Shown: positions 34,222 to 42,490, numbered from the stretch's first letter. The stretch is DNA of 64,000 nucleotides from Natronomonas halophila (GCF_013391085.1 NZ_CP058334.1:3147683-3211682), one strand, 5' to 3'. Numbers and translations are program-made. The notes: generated by a model from the sequence alone, not told the origin.

Positions 34222-35859
34222 TTATGAGAACATCGTCTCAAGAGCCCCCTTAGCGGTTTCCAGGTCGAGAGTGTCGGACCCATAGAAGACGGACAGTGGG
34301 AACTCGGTGTCGTTGTCGTACTCTGCCTGCCAGTAGCGAGCTAATTCCGTGAAGGTGTCCGCCCGGACCAACCTGATGTCGATGCCACCGACCTGTGTCT
34401 CTAGCTGATTCGCCCGTTGTTCTGCTGATTTCGCGAACTCAGGAGCGATGATAAAGAACCACTCGACGTCATGTTGCTGGTTTTTCGTATCGATGTAGTC
34501 CTTTATTTTGGCCCTGGTATCTGCGTCGAGCTTGAACTTTCCCGAACGTCGCTTGTTATCCCAGAGGAGCCATTTCCCGTCTTGTTCGATTTGCCCATCA
34601 GCAACATTTCCGCCGCCGGTTTGGCCCAGTAATTCGGTCCCAGAGAGATTGAACACGTCCTCGAAAATCTCGGCCGTTGCGCGTTCGAAGAGTATCTCCA
34701 ACTTCTTCGATTTGTCCGGTTCATCGACTATCGTCTGGAGCTGTGGAGGTATCTTCTCGATTTTACCGTCTGCGATATCCTCGAAGCACTGCAGATAGAG
34801 CTCTGATTCCGGTTCACCCTCTTCGACGCTCTTCTGTGCCCGTTCGAAGTATTCGATAGTCTTCTCAATCATCTCGTTCCGCCGTCGCTTGTGTGCATCG
34901 ATGCCGTACTCGTCGACGATATCTTTTAAGTCGTCTTTCGTGAGCGTCTCGTCCAACAAATCACTCGGATAAACGCCTGCTTCGACGAGACTTTTCCGGC
35001 GCCTATCGTTCCGCCCTCCCGTTTTCGTGTTGATATCGAAGGTTTCGCGGGCCTCGATAAGCCTCGATTGACTGTCGAACTGGTCGAGGCTCTCTAACAT
35101 CGTCCGGAAGTTCTCGTCGGCTATCTCGTAGCTGACCCACTCTTGGATTATATCGTCGTAGTCCTCCGGGATGCCGACGATATTCTGCCCGTCCTCGATA
35201 ACCTCGTAGACGAGGGCTTGTTCCTGTAACGACCAGAGGCCTTTTTCAATCGTATCGAGAGCGTGTTCGGGCTTTTCGGAGCGAGAAACCTTCGGGAAGC
35301 GGTTGATAGTCGAGAGGCGCTTGAACATATCCCGCCACGTGTAGTGCTCGTGCTTCCATTGCTGCTGCTCGTTGTACAGTTCCGTGTATCTGTATATCAG
35401 GTGTAGTTCCGAATCGTCAACATCTGAGCCGTGATTGACGGCTGCCTTCGAGAGGTGAAAGAGCGTATCGTCGTCGGAAAACTCGGAATCCGAACCCTCC
35501 GCGATGATCTCTCTTTGCCATTCCTGAACCGTTTCCAGCAACGAGTCCTTCGGCATCGAGTATCCGGACTCCCTGATAAGCGTCCGAAGAATTCCGTACC
35601 GAATGACCAACGCTTGGTACGGTGAGTTGTTTATCGACCCCAGACGTGGAGGCGTGAAATCCGTAAGTTCAGTCCGGACCCGGTTCTCATCGGCTAATGC
35701 AGGAGCATACGTCTCAAGATATTTTTCTCGGTCGTCGAACCCCTCGTGCTTGAACGATTCTGGGTCGAAATCATTGGTTTTCGTCTTCGTTGAGTCCTTC
35801 AAGAAGCGTTTCTCTTCGTATGAATTCCACTCTTGATCAACTAAATCAGAGAGTTGCAT
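34222..35859 (-). CDS. Stand-alone FokI-like PD-(D/E)xK restriction-type endonuclease
   Basis: The 545-residue protein has no signal or membrane segment. A long helical N-terminal part (residues 1-290) is followed by a possible SAP/HeH-like DNA-binding stretch (about 286-335: RRKSLVEAGVYPSDLL, LTKDDLKDIVDEYGI, KRRRNEMIEKT) and a C-terminal nuclease domain. The nuclease pattern is E400 (FERATAEIFE), D421 in NVADGQI and D434-x-K436 in WLLWDNKRRSGKF, then a hydrophobic strand WFFIIAPEF. The order DG, DxK and the following strand resembles the FokI cleavage domain (PDG, VDTK). GC is lower than in its neighbours. A TTG 15 bases upstream is an alternative start. No methylase gene is nearby. Confidence 0.75.
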   Translation of the reverse strand: MQLSDLVDQEWNSYEEKRFLKDSTKTKTNDFDPESFKHEGFDDREKYLETYAPALADENRVRTELTDFTPPRLGSINNSPYQALVIRYGILRTLIRESGYSMPKDSLLETVQEWQREIIAEGSDSEFSDDDTLFHLSKAAVNHGSDVDDSELHLIYRYTELYNEQQQWKHEHYTWRDMFKRLSTINRFPKVSRSEKPEHALDTIEKGLWSLQEQALVYEVIEDGQNIVGIPEDYDDIIQEWVSYEIADENFRTMLESLDQFDSQSRLIEARETFDINTKTGGRNDRRRKSLVEAGVYPSDLLDETLTKDDLKDIVDEYGIDAHKRRRNEMIEKTIEYFERAQKSVEEGEPESELYLQCFEDIADGKIEKIPPQLQTIVDEPDKSKKLEILFERATAEIFEDVFNLSGTELLGQTGGGNVADGQIEQDGKWLLWDNKRRSGKFKLDADTRAKIKDYIDTKNQQHDVEWFFIIAPEFAKSAEQRANQLETQVGGIDIRLVRADTFTELARYWQAEYDNDTEFPLSVFYGSDTLDLETAKGALETMFS

Positions 35860-35889
35860 GCTAACTAGGTGCAACCTCCGCTTGCGGCT

Positions 35890-35899
35890 ATTATAAAAT
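35890..35899 (-). promoter_or_regulatory. TATA box of the nuclease gene
   Basis: The minus-strand sequence attttataat is centred about 35 bases upstream of the ATG at 35859 and 21 bases upstream of the alternative TTG at 35874. A start near 35868 would give a leader of about nine bases. The whole stretch 35885-35940 is very AT-rich. Confidence 0.6.
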
Positions 35900-36006
35900 T
35901 ACACAATGGTTTAAAAATAGTAACGTATCTTCAGGGATGCTTTCGCTACATGGAATAAAGGTCCGAAGCCGATACCTTCTTTCCTGACTAATGCCCAACC
36001 ACAGGT

Positions 36007-36558
36007 ATGCGCGTCCGTGACTGGGAGGATATCCTCGAAGACGTGGTCGAGTCGAATGCGGAGCCCAGCGGCTGGCGTGCCGTCGCCGGTGACCGCCGCG
36101 GCGGCGTGGGCGAGGACCTCTTCGTCGGCCATCCCTCCGTCGGGGTCTACCAACTGAAGACCTACGCCAAGAACCCCTTCGAGGTACAGGGCGTCGGCGC
36201 TCAGGTCGCCCGAAAGGTCGACGACGAACTCGACCCGCTGTTTCCGGGCAAGGACAGCGGCGGCCGCTTCGGCGTCAATCAGGGCTTCGGTGACGAAGAC
36301 GAGGCCAAAGAGCGGGCGAAGGAACTCGAAACCGTCCTCGAAACCCACGCCGACGCGCCGACGACGGGCGATGCGCTCTTCGAGGACGTAATGGATGCCC
36401 TCGATAGCCCCGCCTTCGGGCCGATGGAGTACGATATGTACGACCGACCCGACGAACTCGACGACCTTTCGGAGACTTTCGAGGAGGCCGAGGACCTGCT
36501 CTCGAAGGAACTGGACGACCTTATCGAGGAATCCGACGTAGGCCGCGGGTTCCAGTAA
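36007..36558 (+). CDS. Conserved haloarchaeal acidic protein with a possible QxK motif
   Basis: The 183-residue acidic protein has no recognised family. Residues 22-70 read VAGDRRGGVGEDLFVGHP, then VGVYQLKTYAKNPFEVQGVG. The order ED-x-F-V-G followed by a VYQLK strand resembles Mrr-type PD-(D/E)xK folds where the last motif is QxK, but the match is weak. Residues 95-183 are helical and strongly acidic, a likely surface tail. It is high in GC, divergent from the FokI-like nuclease gene and 55 bases before a HAD gene. Confidence 0.65.
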   Translation: MRVRDWEDILEDVVESNAEPSGWRAVAGDRRGGVGEDLFVGHPSVGVYQLKTYAKNPFEVQGVGAQVARKVDDELDPLFPGKDSGGRFGVNQGFGDEDEAKERAKELETVLETHADAPTTGDALFEDVMDALDSPAFGPMEYDMYDRPDELDDLSETFEEAEDLLSKELDDLIEESDVGRGFQ

Positions 36559-36612
36559 GCGGCCCCCGAACCGACACCGCGACTTATCACCCTCGTCCGC
36601 CTACGAGGAGCC

Positions 36613-37314
36613 ATGACCGTCGACGCCGTGCTGTTCGACCTCGACAACACGCTGTATCCGTACGCCCCGTGTAACGAGGCGGGCAAGCAGGGCGCCCTCG
36701 AGGCCGCCCGCGAACGCGGCTACGACCTCGACAGGGAGGCGTTCGAGGACCTCTACCAGCGGGGTCGACGCGAGACGAAACTGGATACGGCAGGTGCGGC
36801 CGCCGCCCACAGTCGAACGCTCTATTTCAAACACGCGCTCCGCGCACACGTGGGCCGACCGGTCCCCGAGGATGCGCTGGCGCTCGGGGAGGCGTTCTGG
36901 TCGGCGTACATCGACGCCATCGAACCCTTTTCCGGGCTTGAGGAGACCATTGCCGAACTCGCCGACGCCGGCGTAGCCGTCGGCATTACGACCGACCTGA
37001 CTACTCGACTTCAGTTGCGGAAACTACAGGTGCTGGGCATCGACGACCGGGTCGACGCCGTGGTCACGTCCGAGGAGGCCGGCCGCGAGAAGCCAGGCTC
37101 GGTACTGTTCACGCTGCCGTTGGCGCGTCTGAACTGCCGGCCGACGGACGCGGTGATGGTCGGCGACGACCCCCCGAAGGATATCGCAGGCGGGAACGCA
37201 GTGGGGCTGGAGACCGTCCTGTTCAATGGCGAGGTCGCCCCCGAGGCGCCCCCCGAACATCACCCGGACCACGAGGTCGAATCGCTGGGGGAGGTTCTGG
37301 AGGTGGCGCTGTGA
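36613..37314 (+). CDS. HAD-superfamily hydrolase (pyrimidine 5'-nucleotidase-like)
   Basis: The 233-residue protein has the HAD motifs: motif [12 protein letters not shown] (nucleophile D in the first residues), motif II Thr in GITTDLTTR, motif III Lys in EAGREKPGS, and motif [12 protein letters not shown]. The DNTLYP variant is typical of the pyrimidine 5'-nucleotidase-like branch with a small helical cap (about residues 20-95). It should dephosphorylate a small phosphate ester, probably a nucleotide. Its stop overlaps the GTG start of the aldolase gene (GTGA). Confidence 0.9.
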   Translation: MTVDAVLFDLDNTLYPYAPCNEAGKQGALEAARERGYDLDREAFEDLYQRGRRETKLDTAGAAAAHSRTLYFKHALRAHVGRPVPEDALALGEAFWSAYIDAIEPFSGLEETIAELADAGVAVGITTDLTTRLQLRKLQVLGIDDRVDAVVTSEEAGREKPGSVLFTLPLARLNCRPTDAVMVGDDPPKDIAGGNAVGLETVLFNGEVAPEAPPEHHPDHEVESLGEVLEVAL

Positions 37315-37943
37315 ACCTCGCCGCCGAGCGGCGGGCCATCGTCGAACACGCGCCGCGACTCGCGGCGCTGACGCCCGGACGGACCGGCAACTGCAGCGTC
37401 CGCTCGGGCGACGCGTTCGCGGTGACGCCGACCGGCGTTCCCTACGACTCCTTCGACGCCGAGGACGTGCCCCTCGTGGGCGTCGACGGCGAACGACGCG
37501 GCGGCGGGATGAAGCCGAGCAGCGAGGTCCCGATGCACGCCGCCATCTACCGACGGGAGGACGTCGGGGCCATCGTCCACACCCACTCACCGTGGACGAC
37601 GTCGTTGGCTATCGCCGGCGAGGACCTGCCGCCGATTCACTACATGATCGTCGCGGTGGGCAAGCGCGTCCCTATCGCGGAGTACGCCCGCTACGGCACG
37701 GCCGAACTGGCCGAAAACGTCGTCGAAGCGATGCGGGCGGCCGAGGCCAGCGCGGCGATACTCCGAAGTCACGGGTTGGTCGTCACCGGCCCCGACCTGC
37801 CGACGGCTATCGAGAACACCGTCCACGTCGAGAGCCTCGCCCGGATGTACCTGACTGCACGCGGGGCGGGCTTCGAACCGACCGAACTCACGGACGAAGA
37901 GTTGGAGGCGGTCCTCGAAGCGTTCGAGGACTACGGGCAGTAG
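37311..37943 (+). CDS. Class II aldolase/adducin-family protein (L-fuculose-phosphate aldolase-like)
   Basis: The 210-residue protein has the Zn2+-binding pattern of class II sugar-phosphate aldolases: acidic residue in [17 protein letters not shown] ([12 protein letters not shown]), and the later [11 protein letters not shown] with a His. The reaction should be reversible cleavage of a sugar phosphate to dihydroxyacetone phosphate and an aldehyde, but some members are decarboxylases or dehydratases. Translation is coupled to the HAD gene by a GTGA overlap, so a sugar-phosphate pathway shared by the two is plausible. Confidence 0.9.
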   Translation: MNLAAERRAIVEHAPRLAALTPGRTGNCSVRSGDAFAVTPTGVPYDSFDAEDVPLVGVDGERRGGGMKPSSEVPMHAAIYRREDVGAIVHTHSPWTTSLAIAGEDLPPIHYMIVAVGKRVPIAEYARYGTAELAENVVEAMRAAEASAAILRSHGLVVTGPDLPTAIENTVHVESLARMYLTARGAGFEPTELTDEELEAVLEAFEDYGQ

Positions 37944-38053
37944 CGGCGTCGGCGCTGTTCGGGAACGCGTGGACGGAAATAATCGAGAGAAGGAGAGGAC
38001 CACTCTCCGAGCGCACTATCGGGTCGGACCGGCCGTTGGCAGCGACCGACCCG

Positions 38054-38074
38054 GGGCCGACACGGCGTCGGCCC
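38054..38074. terminator. Perfect 8-bp hairpin downstream of the 52-residue gene
   Basis: GGGCCGAC and GTCGGCCC are perfect complements separated by five bases. The hairpin lies seven bases beyond the stop of the minus-strand 52-residue ORF, and also downstream of the convergent aldolase gene. Archaeal terminators usually need a T-rich tract, which is absent, so the role as a terminator is uncertain. The rest of 37944-38080 holds nothing I can support. Confidence 0.4.
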
Positions 38075-38080
38075 GCCGGG

Positions 38081-38239
38081 TTAGTCCTCCTCGACCTTGG
38101 TGTAGCTTCTGTAGCTCATCACCGACCCGTCGACGATGACCGTATCCATGCCGTGTTGCTGTTCGTGCGGCGGGTCGTCGCCGATGGCTTCCGTTTCCGC
38201 TTCACCGTAATCGTATGGGGTATGGTCTGTGTCAACCAT
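38081..38239 (-). CDS. Small 52-residue haloarchaeal protein, unknown function
   Basis: This short ORF reads M-VDTDHTPYDYGEAETEAIG at the N-terminus and ends SVMSYRSYTKVEED. It is acidic, has no membrane helix or cysteines, and contains HEQQHGMDTVIVDG. A TATA box at 38262-38270 is about 27 bases before the ATG, predicting a leaderless mRNA, and a perfect hairpin follows the stop. The acidic composition, the promoter position and the hairpin make it a credible gene. I do not recognise the family. It occupies the otherwise empty 517-base gap between the aldolase and mscS genes. Confidence 0.65.
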   Translation of the reverse strand: MVDTDHTPYDYGEAETEAIGDDPPHEQQHGMDTVIVDGSVMSYRSYTKVEED

Positions 38240-38261
38240 ACTCGTGGGTCAGCGCTCCTTG

Positions 38262-38270
38262 CATATAAAA
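38262..38270 (-). promoter_or_regulatory. TATA box of the 52-residue gene
   Basis: The minus-strand sequence ttttatatg is about 27 bases before the ATG at 38239. Along with the hairpin after the stop it frames a complete short transcription unit. Confidence 0.6.
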
Positions 38271-38460
38271 CCTCGTCAGACAACAGTTCGAAAACCGGTG
38301 AAAACGGACTGCAGAGCGCCCGAACGTCAAATATTGCGGACTAGAGAGTAACGAATCGGAAACACATAAATCTGGTCCCCACCCGAGCGCCTCGGTACGA
38401 CGGGCAACGCGGGGCCCGCGTGAGACCAAGGTTCATTTCCCTGCCAGCGTTTGGGCCCGT

Positions 38461-39318
38461 ATGGTCGTTTCTCCGTCGGTTTCGGAACTGTTATCCAAGT
38501 ATACGGCTCTTCTCGGGCAACTCGGCGAATTCGTCCTCGTGACGCTCATCGTGTACGTTTTCGGTCGGCTGGTGGTCCAACCGCTCGTCAGTTGGGGGTT
38601 CGCGCGATGGAACCTGGAGCCGACGCTGGAGCGAACGATAGAGAAGTTCCTCGGGGCGGGTATCGTCGTCGGCGCGGTCGTCGTCGGGGCGTGGGCGGCG
38701 GGGTTCGGCGGCCTCCTCGGCGGGTCGGCACTTATCTTCGCGGCCCTGACGCTTGCGGTCGGCTTTGCAGCACAGGACGTTCTCTCGAACTTCGTTGCAG
38801 GCGTATTCATCGTGCAAGACCCGAACTTCAACATCGACGACTGGATAGAGTGGGACGGCAGGGCGGGATTTATCAGTGATATCGGCTTTCGCGTGACCCG
38901 CATCCGGACGTTCGACAACGAGACGGTCACCGTGCCGAATACCGAACTGGCGACGACGCCGGTGACGAACCGGATGAGCAACGAGATGCTTCGTATCTCG
39001 TATACGGTCGGCATCGGCTATACGGACGACATCGACGCCGCCACGCGAGTCCTGCTGGACGTCGCTGACGAGCACGACGTGATTCTCGACGACCCGGAGC
39101 CGACCGTTCGGGTCGCCGACCTCGCGGACACGGCGATTCTCCTGCAATCGCGGTTCTGGATTGCCGACCCCGACCGCGAGGACTTCTCGGAGACGCGCTC
39201 CGAGTACATCCAGACCGTCACCGAGCGGTTCCGGGCCGCCGACGTCGACCTCAGCACGACCAGCCAACACGAACTGGCCGGCGAACTCACGGTCCACGAA
39301 GCCCCGCCCGAACCGTAG
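38461..39318 (+). CDS. MscS-family mechanosensitive ion channel
   Basis: The 285-residue protein has three helices in its N-terminal 110 residues. The pore-lining helix is Gly/Ala-rich (ALTLAVGFAAQDVLSN), followed by the conserved beta domain FIVQDPNFNIDDWIEW and VTVPNTELATTPVTNRMS. The C-terminal cytoplasmic alpha/beta domain covers residues about 180-280. It opens under membrane tension and releases solutes in hypo-osmotic shock, a real need for a halophile. An acataaatct element at 38364-38373 is a possible promoter, about 90 bases upstream. Confidence 0.93.
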   Translation: MVVSPSVSELLSKYTALLGQLGEFVLVTLIVYVFGRLVVQPLVSWGFARWNLEPTLERTIEKFLGAGIVVGAVVVGAWAAGFGGLLGGSALIFAALTLAVGFAAQDVLSNFVAGVFIVQDPNFNIDDWIEWDGRAGFISDIGFRVTRIRTFDNETVTVPNTELATTPVTNRMSNEMLRISYTVGIGYTDDIDAATRVLLDVADEHDVILDDPEPTVRVADLADTAILLQSRFWIADPDREDFSETRSEYIQTVTERFRAADVDLSTTSQHELAGELTVHEAPPEP

Positions 39319-39426
39319 GCGTGTAGCCACCTTCGGACATCGCCCCCGCCAGCGAGCCATGACGACGCCGGTGCCTCACGGCTTGCCGCCACGAACCTAG
39401 TGGCTGGCGGCGCCGACAGAAGACAT

Positions 39427-39645
39427 ATGATTCGTAGAACCGGTCATCAAGATATGGTTCGTTCATCCCTCCGGGTCGCCCTCTGTGTAGTCCTCGGGGT
39501 CTTCGCAGGGAGCCTCCTCGGCCCCCTGTTCGTTCCTGACCCGACGGGCGTGCTCGCGGCCGTCATCACGGTCGGCGTCTCGGCCGTCATTAGTGTGGTT
39601 CTCTACCGTTCCGCTTGGCTACGGGGACAAGGCGCGGACGCGTAG
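39427..39645 (+). CDS. Small two-helix membrane protein, unknown function
   Basis: The 72-residue ORF (or 63 residues if translation starts at the second ATG, 39454) has a basic N-terminus, a first hydrophobic helix (ALCVVLGVFAGSLLGPLF), a PDPTG turn, and a second helix (VLAAVITVGVSAVISVVLY), with a short basic tail. No family is recognised. The start is undecided because neither ATG has a ribosome-binding site. It stands alone, convergent with the HAD-IIA gene. Confidence 0.55.
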   Translation: MIRRTGHQDMVRSSLRVALCVVLGVFAGSLLGPLFVPDPTGVLAAVITVGVSAVISVVLYRSAWLRGQGADA

Positions 39646-39672
39646 TGGTCTTCCACCAGCCGAATCAATCCC

Positions 39673-40452
39673 TCAGACGAGCACGGTCTCCAACTCCGCC
39701 AGCGAGTCGATGACGTAATCGGGCTGTATATCGCGTTCCGCGACGTCGGCGTCGGTCGCCACGCCGGTTCGAACCAGTACCGTCGTCATGCCCGCCCGCT
39801 CGCCGAGGGCCATGTCCGTGTTGAGACGGTCGCCGACGACGAGACACCGCTTGGGGTCGACGCCGAGCGAATCGAGTACCGCCTGTTGGGCCTCCGCCGA
39901 GGGTTTGCCGAGTATCTTTTCGGGCGTTCGCTCGACGATGCCGCCGACGGCGTTGATGATGGCGCCGGACCCGGGAACCATCCCCTCGGCGGCCGGTACC
40001 AGCAGGTCGGGGTCGGTCCCGTAGAAGGCGGCCCCCGCCTCCAGTGCGCGATAGCCCGCCAGCATGTCCCCGTAATCGAACTCGATGTCGTAGGAAGCGA
40101 CCAGTACGTCGGCCGTCGTCGCGTCCGAAACCGTCGAGAGGCCGGCGGCTTCGAACTGTTCGACCAGTCCCTCGGACCCGATGACGAAAATCCGGTCGTC
40201 GGCGTGTTCGTCCGCGAGGAACCGCGTCGTCACCGTGCCCGCGGACAGGACCTCCGATTCGTCGACGTCGACGCCGAGTCCTTCGAGCCGTTCGGCGTAG
40301 GCGGCCCGGGATTTCGTCGGGTTGTTCGAGAAAAACAGGAGGTCGACCCCGTCGGCCCGGAGCCGTTCGATGGCCGCCGCGGCGCCGGGCAGCAACTCGT
40401 CGCCGCGGTAGACCGTTCCGTCGAGGTCGAGCACTGCGGCCTCGTAGTCCAT
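39673..40452 (-). CDS. HAD-IIA family hydrolase (NagD/phosphoglycolate phosphatase-like)
   Basis: The 259-residue protein has the HAD-IIA layout. The nucleophile motif is AVLDLDGTVYRGDELLPG, motif II is Ser/Thr in LLFFSNNPTKSR, the C2 cap (about 80-175) contains VLVASYDIEFDYGDM, and motif IV is CLVVGDRLNTDMALG. The family includes NagD, 4-nitrophenylphosphatase and phosphoglycolate phosphatases. The exact substrate is not predictable. It is on the minus strand, 30 bases after the CDGSH gene, so the two may be cotranscribed. Confidence 0.92.
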   Translation of the reverse strand: MDYEAAVLDLDGTVYRGDELLPGAAAAIERLRADGVDLLFFSNNPTKSRAAYAERLEGLGVDVDESEVLSAGTVTTRFLADEHADDRIFVIGSEGLVEQFEAAGLSTVSDATTADVLVASYDIEFDYGDMLAGYRALEAGAAFYGTDPDLLVPAAEGMVPGSGAIINAVGGIVERTPEKILGKPSAEAQQAVLDSLGVDPKRCLVVGDRLNTDMALGERAGMTTVLVRTGVATDADVAERDIQPDYVIDSLAELETVLV

Positions 40453-40482
40453 ACGCCGGATAGGGCGGCGACTGATAAGTGG

Positions 40483-40719
40483 CTATTCGTCGGCGAAGAC
40501 GAGTTCGTCGATGACGCGCCGCTCCTTTTCGTCGTCATCGTCCTCGTATTTATAAAGGGTGTCCTCCTCCTCGTCGGTGGTTCCGTTGTGCGACCCGTCA
40601 CACAGCGGCTTGGTATCGGAGAGGCCGCACCGACAGATGAACACCTTGCCGTCGTCACCGAGGTCGTCCTCGTCCAGTACGTCCGGGCCGTTCGCGTCGT
40701 GGCGGACTTCGCGTGCCAT
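40483..40719 (-). CDS. CDGSH iron-sulfur domain protein
   Basis: The 78-residue protein contains one CDGSH motif, CRCGLSDTKPLCDGSH, with C29, C31, C40 and H44 as ligands of a 2Fe-2S cluster of the mitoNEET type. A short N-terminus and a long acidic tail (EEEDTLYKYEDDDDE) complete it, without a membrane anchor. It is likely a redox or Fe-S transfer protein in the cytoplasm. It is 30 bases upstream of the HAD-IIA gene on the same strand. Confidence 0.93.
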   Translation of the reverse strand: MAREVRHDANGPDVLDEDDLGDDGKVFICRCGLSDTKPLCDGSHNGTTDEEEDTLYKYEDDDDEKERRVIDELVFADE

Positions 40720-40759
40720 ACCGTCTCAATCGGTGGCGGTCGGAAAAAGCGTACGGCGG

Positions 40760-41599
40760 TCAGGAGTCGTCGGCTTCGTCGAACCACGTCGGCCGTTCGA
40801 CGGTCGTCGAGCCGACTTCGCCGACCGACATCCGGGCGGTCACGTCGTTGTCCGCCTCGACGACGAACATGGCCGCGCGAACCGCGCCCTCGCTGTCGAC
40901 GACGATACTCACGTCGAAGCGGTCGAGGCGGTCCTCATCGACTTCGGTACCGAGGATGGCCTGAGGGTCGGTGACCTCGGCGCTCGTGTATCGGTAGTAG
41001 GTTCCGTTGTCGGTCTCGAAGACCTCGGCGTCGTTGTACTCGACGCTTCCCAGAAGCGGACCGATGAACTGGACGCCCGAGAACTCCTCCATGTTGTACT
41101 GCCGGTCCGAGGAGTTGTACCGGGTGTCGTCGCCGGTTTCGTCGCGAACGTAGACGCGGTCGTCCTCGTAGTAGAACGCCTGTGCGCCCTGACTCGTGTC
41201 ACGGACGACGTAGGCGACCTCACCCTCGTTGTCGACGATGGTGTTGTAGGTAAACGAGGTGTTGCCCTGTGCGGTTTCCAGCCGGCTCTGGTAAGTAAAG
41301 AGGTAGTTGGGATAGTTGAGCAGGGCGTCCACATGGGCGGCCGTTGCGGTTCCGGCGTCACTGACGCCGCTGGCGTTGTAGCCCGGCGGGTAGGAAGCGT
41401 CTTCGGGGCCGTCACCGCCCTCGCCGCCCGGATTGGCACCGGGAACCGACTCGGCGGGCGTCGGCGTCACAGTGGGCGTTGCGGTCCCCGAATCGGGTGT
41501 CGGAGTTCCCCCGGGGTCGTCCCAGACGGGGAGTGCTGAACAACCTGCTAGCGGCAGAAAGACGGCGACAACAAGAGTCAGGGCGACTCGGCGGTCCAT
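40760..41599 (-). CDS. Haloarchaeal exported lipoprotein (paralogue 1 of 2)
   Basis: The protein has about 279 residues. A short signal ends in a lipobox (LPLAGC, C20), followed by a Thr/Pro-rich linker to about residue 60. The mature domain is beta-rich with many Tyr and Asn, and ends in SVGEVGSTTVERPTWFDEAD. The next gene's product ends in DTTVERPEWADQTGDS, so the two are tandem paralogues. The ATG 41599 was chosen because the lipobox signal begins there. A TATA box lies about 26 bases before the start. The function is unknown; LolA-like or lipocalin-like folds are possible but unsupported. Confidence 0.85.
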   Translation of the reverse strand: MDRRVALTLVVAVFLPLAGCSALPVWDDPGGTPTPDSGTATPTVTPTPAESVPGANPGGEGGDGPEDASYPPGYNASGVSDAGTATAAHVDALLNYPNYLFTYQSRLETAQGNTSFTYNTIVDNEGEVAYVVRDTSQGAQAFYYEDDRVYVRDETGDDTRYNSSDRQYNMEEFSGVQFIGPLLGSVEYNDAEVFETDNGTYYRYTSAEVTDPQAILGTEVDEDRLDRFDVSIVVDSEGAVRAAMFVVEADNDVTARMSVGEVGSTTVERPTWFDEADDS

Positions 41600-41619
41600 G
41601 GCGACCCGTACCACCGAGG

Positions 41620-41630
41620 CGATAAAAACG
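41620..41630 (-). promoter_or_regulatory. TATA box of lipoprotein paralogue 1
   Basis: The minus-strand sequence cgtttttatcg is centred about 26 bases before the ATG at 41599. It lies just past the end of the upstream paralogue, so the downstream lipoprotein can be transcribed on its own. Confidence 0.6.
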
Positions 41631-41641
41631 CTATGACCGAA

Positions 41642-42436
41642 TCAGGAATCGCCGGTCTGGTCGGCCCACTCAGGCCGTTCCACCGTCGTGTCCCCGAGGT
41701 TCGTGAGTTCGAACTCCATCGTCGCCGAGCGCTCCTCGCCGTCGACCATGTAGGCGAGTTCGTAGGTCGCGCTGTGGATGACCCCGTCGGAGTCGACGAC
41801 GAAGGTAGCCTGGAAGTCAGAGACGCTATCGGGGTCGTTGACGCCGAGCACGCCGTTGGCGTTGTCGATGTCGGTCGTCTGGTAAACGACGACCGGAACC
41901 CCGTTCCGTCGGTCGACGGTCGCGTTGTAATCGGTCGCGTTCAGGAGAAGCGGTTCGACGGCCTCCGAGGCCGTCAACTGTTCGGGCGGGAACGTCTCGT
42001 TTTCGACGCTGACGTTGCCCTGCTCGCCCTCGTATTCGGCCAGCGAGTAGCGTTTATCGTTCTCGTAGTAGTTGTTGATAGTCGCGTTGACCCGCGGGGA
42101 TGCGACTTCGGCGTGCTGGTAGGCCTGCTCGGCCTCGAAGTCCACGCGGTATTCCACGTCGACGTCGGTTTCGCCCTCGCCGGTCGTGACGACGTAGCCG
42201 TAGTCGGCGGTGTAGTTGTCCTGTGTCTGCACCGCGGCGGTGTACGTTTCGAGGGCCGTCTCCCCGTCAGTTACACCTTCGGCGCCGAAGCCATCGGCGT
42301 GCTCGAACGCCGAGGGGTCCTCGGGGAGTTCCTCCGTCGGTGTCCCGTCTCCGCCCCCGTTGCCGACGAGGCCGGAACACCCCGACAGCAGAACGAAAGC
42401 GGCCAGTACGACAGTCAGCGTCGCGCGTGATACCAT
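41642..42436 (-). CDS. Haloarchaeal exported lipoprotein (paralogue 2 of 2)
   Basis: The 264-residue protein has a signal with lipobox (FVLLSGC, C20), a short Gly-rich linker (VGNGGGDGTPTEE) and a beta-rich domain with YVVTTGEGETDVDVEYRV and ATYELAYMVDGEERSATM. The C-terminus (LGDTTVERPEWAD) matches the neighbouring lipoprotein, so a duplication produced the pair. A gcttaagc element lies about 25 bases before the start (forward 42460-42470 region). No catalytic motif is visible; extracellular ligand binding is a possibility only. Confidence 0.85.
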   Translation of the reverse strand: MVSRATLTVVLAAFVLLSGCSGLVGNGGGDGTPTEELPEDPSAFEHADGFGAEGVTDGETALETYTAAVQTQDNYTADYGYVVTTGEGETDVDVEYRVDFEAEQAYQHAEVASPRVNATINNYYENDKRYSLAEYEGEQGNVSVENETFPPEQLTASEAVEPLLLNATDYNATVDRRNGVPVVVYQTTDIDNANGVLGVNDPDSVSDFQATFVVDSDGVIHSATYELAYMVDGEERSATMEFELTNLGDTTVERPEWADQTGDS

Positions 42437-42490
42437 ATCGGTCGTGGTGTCGAACGGGGCTTAAGCGTGGTGGCCCGCAGTCGGTCGAAA

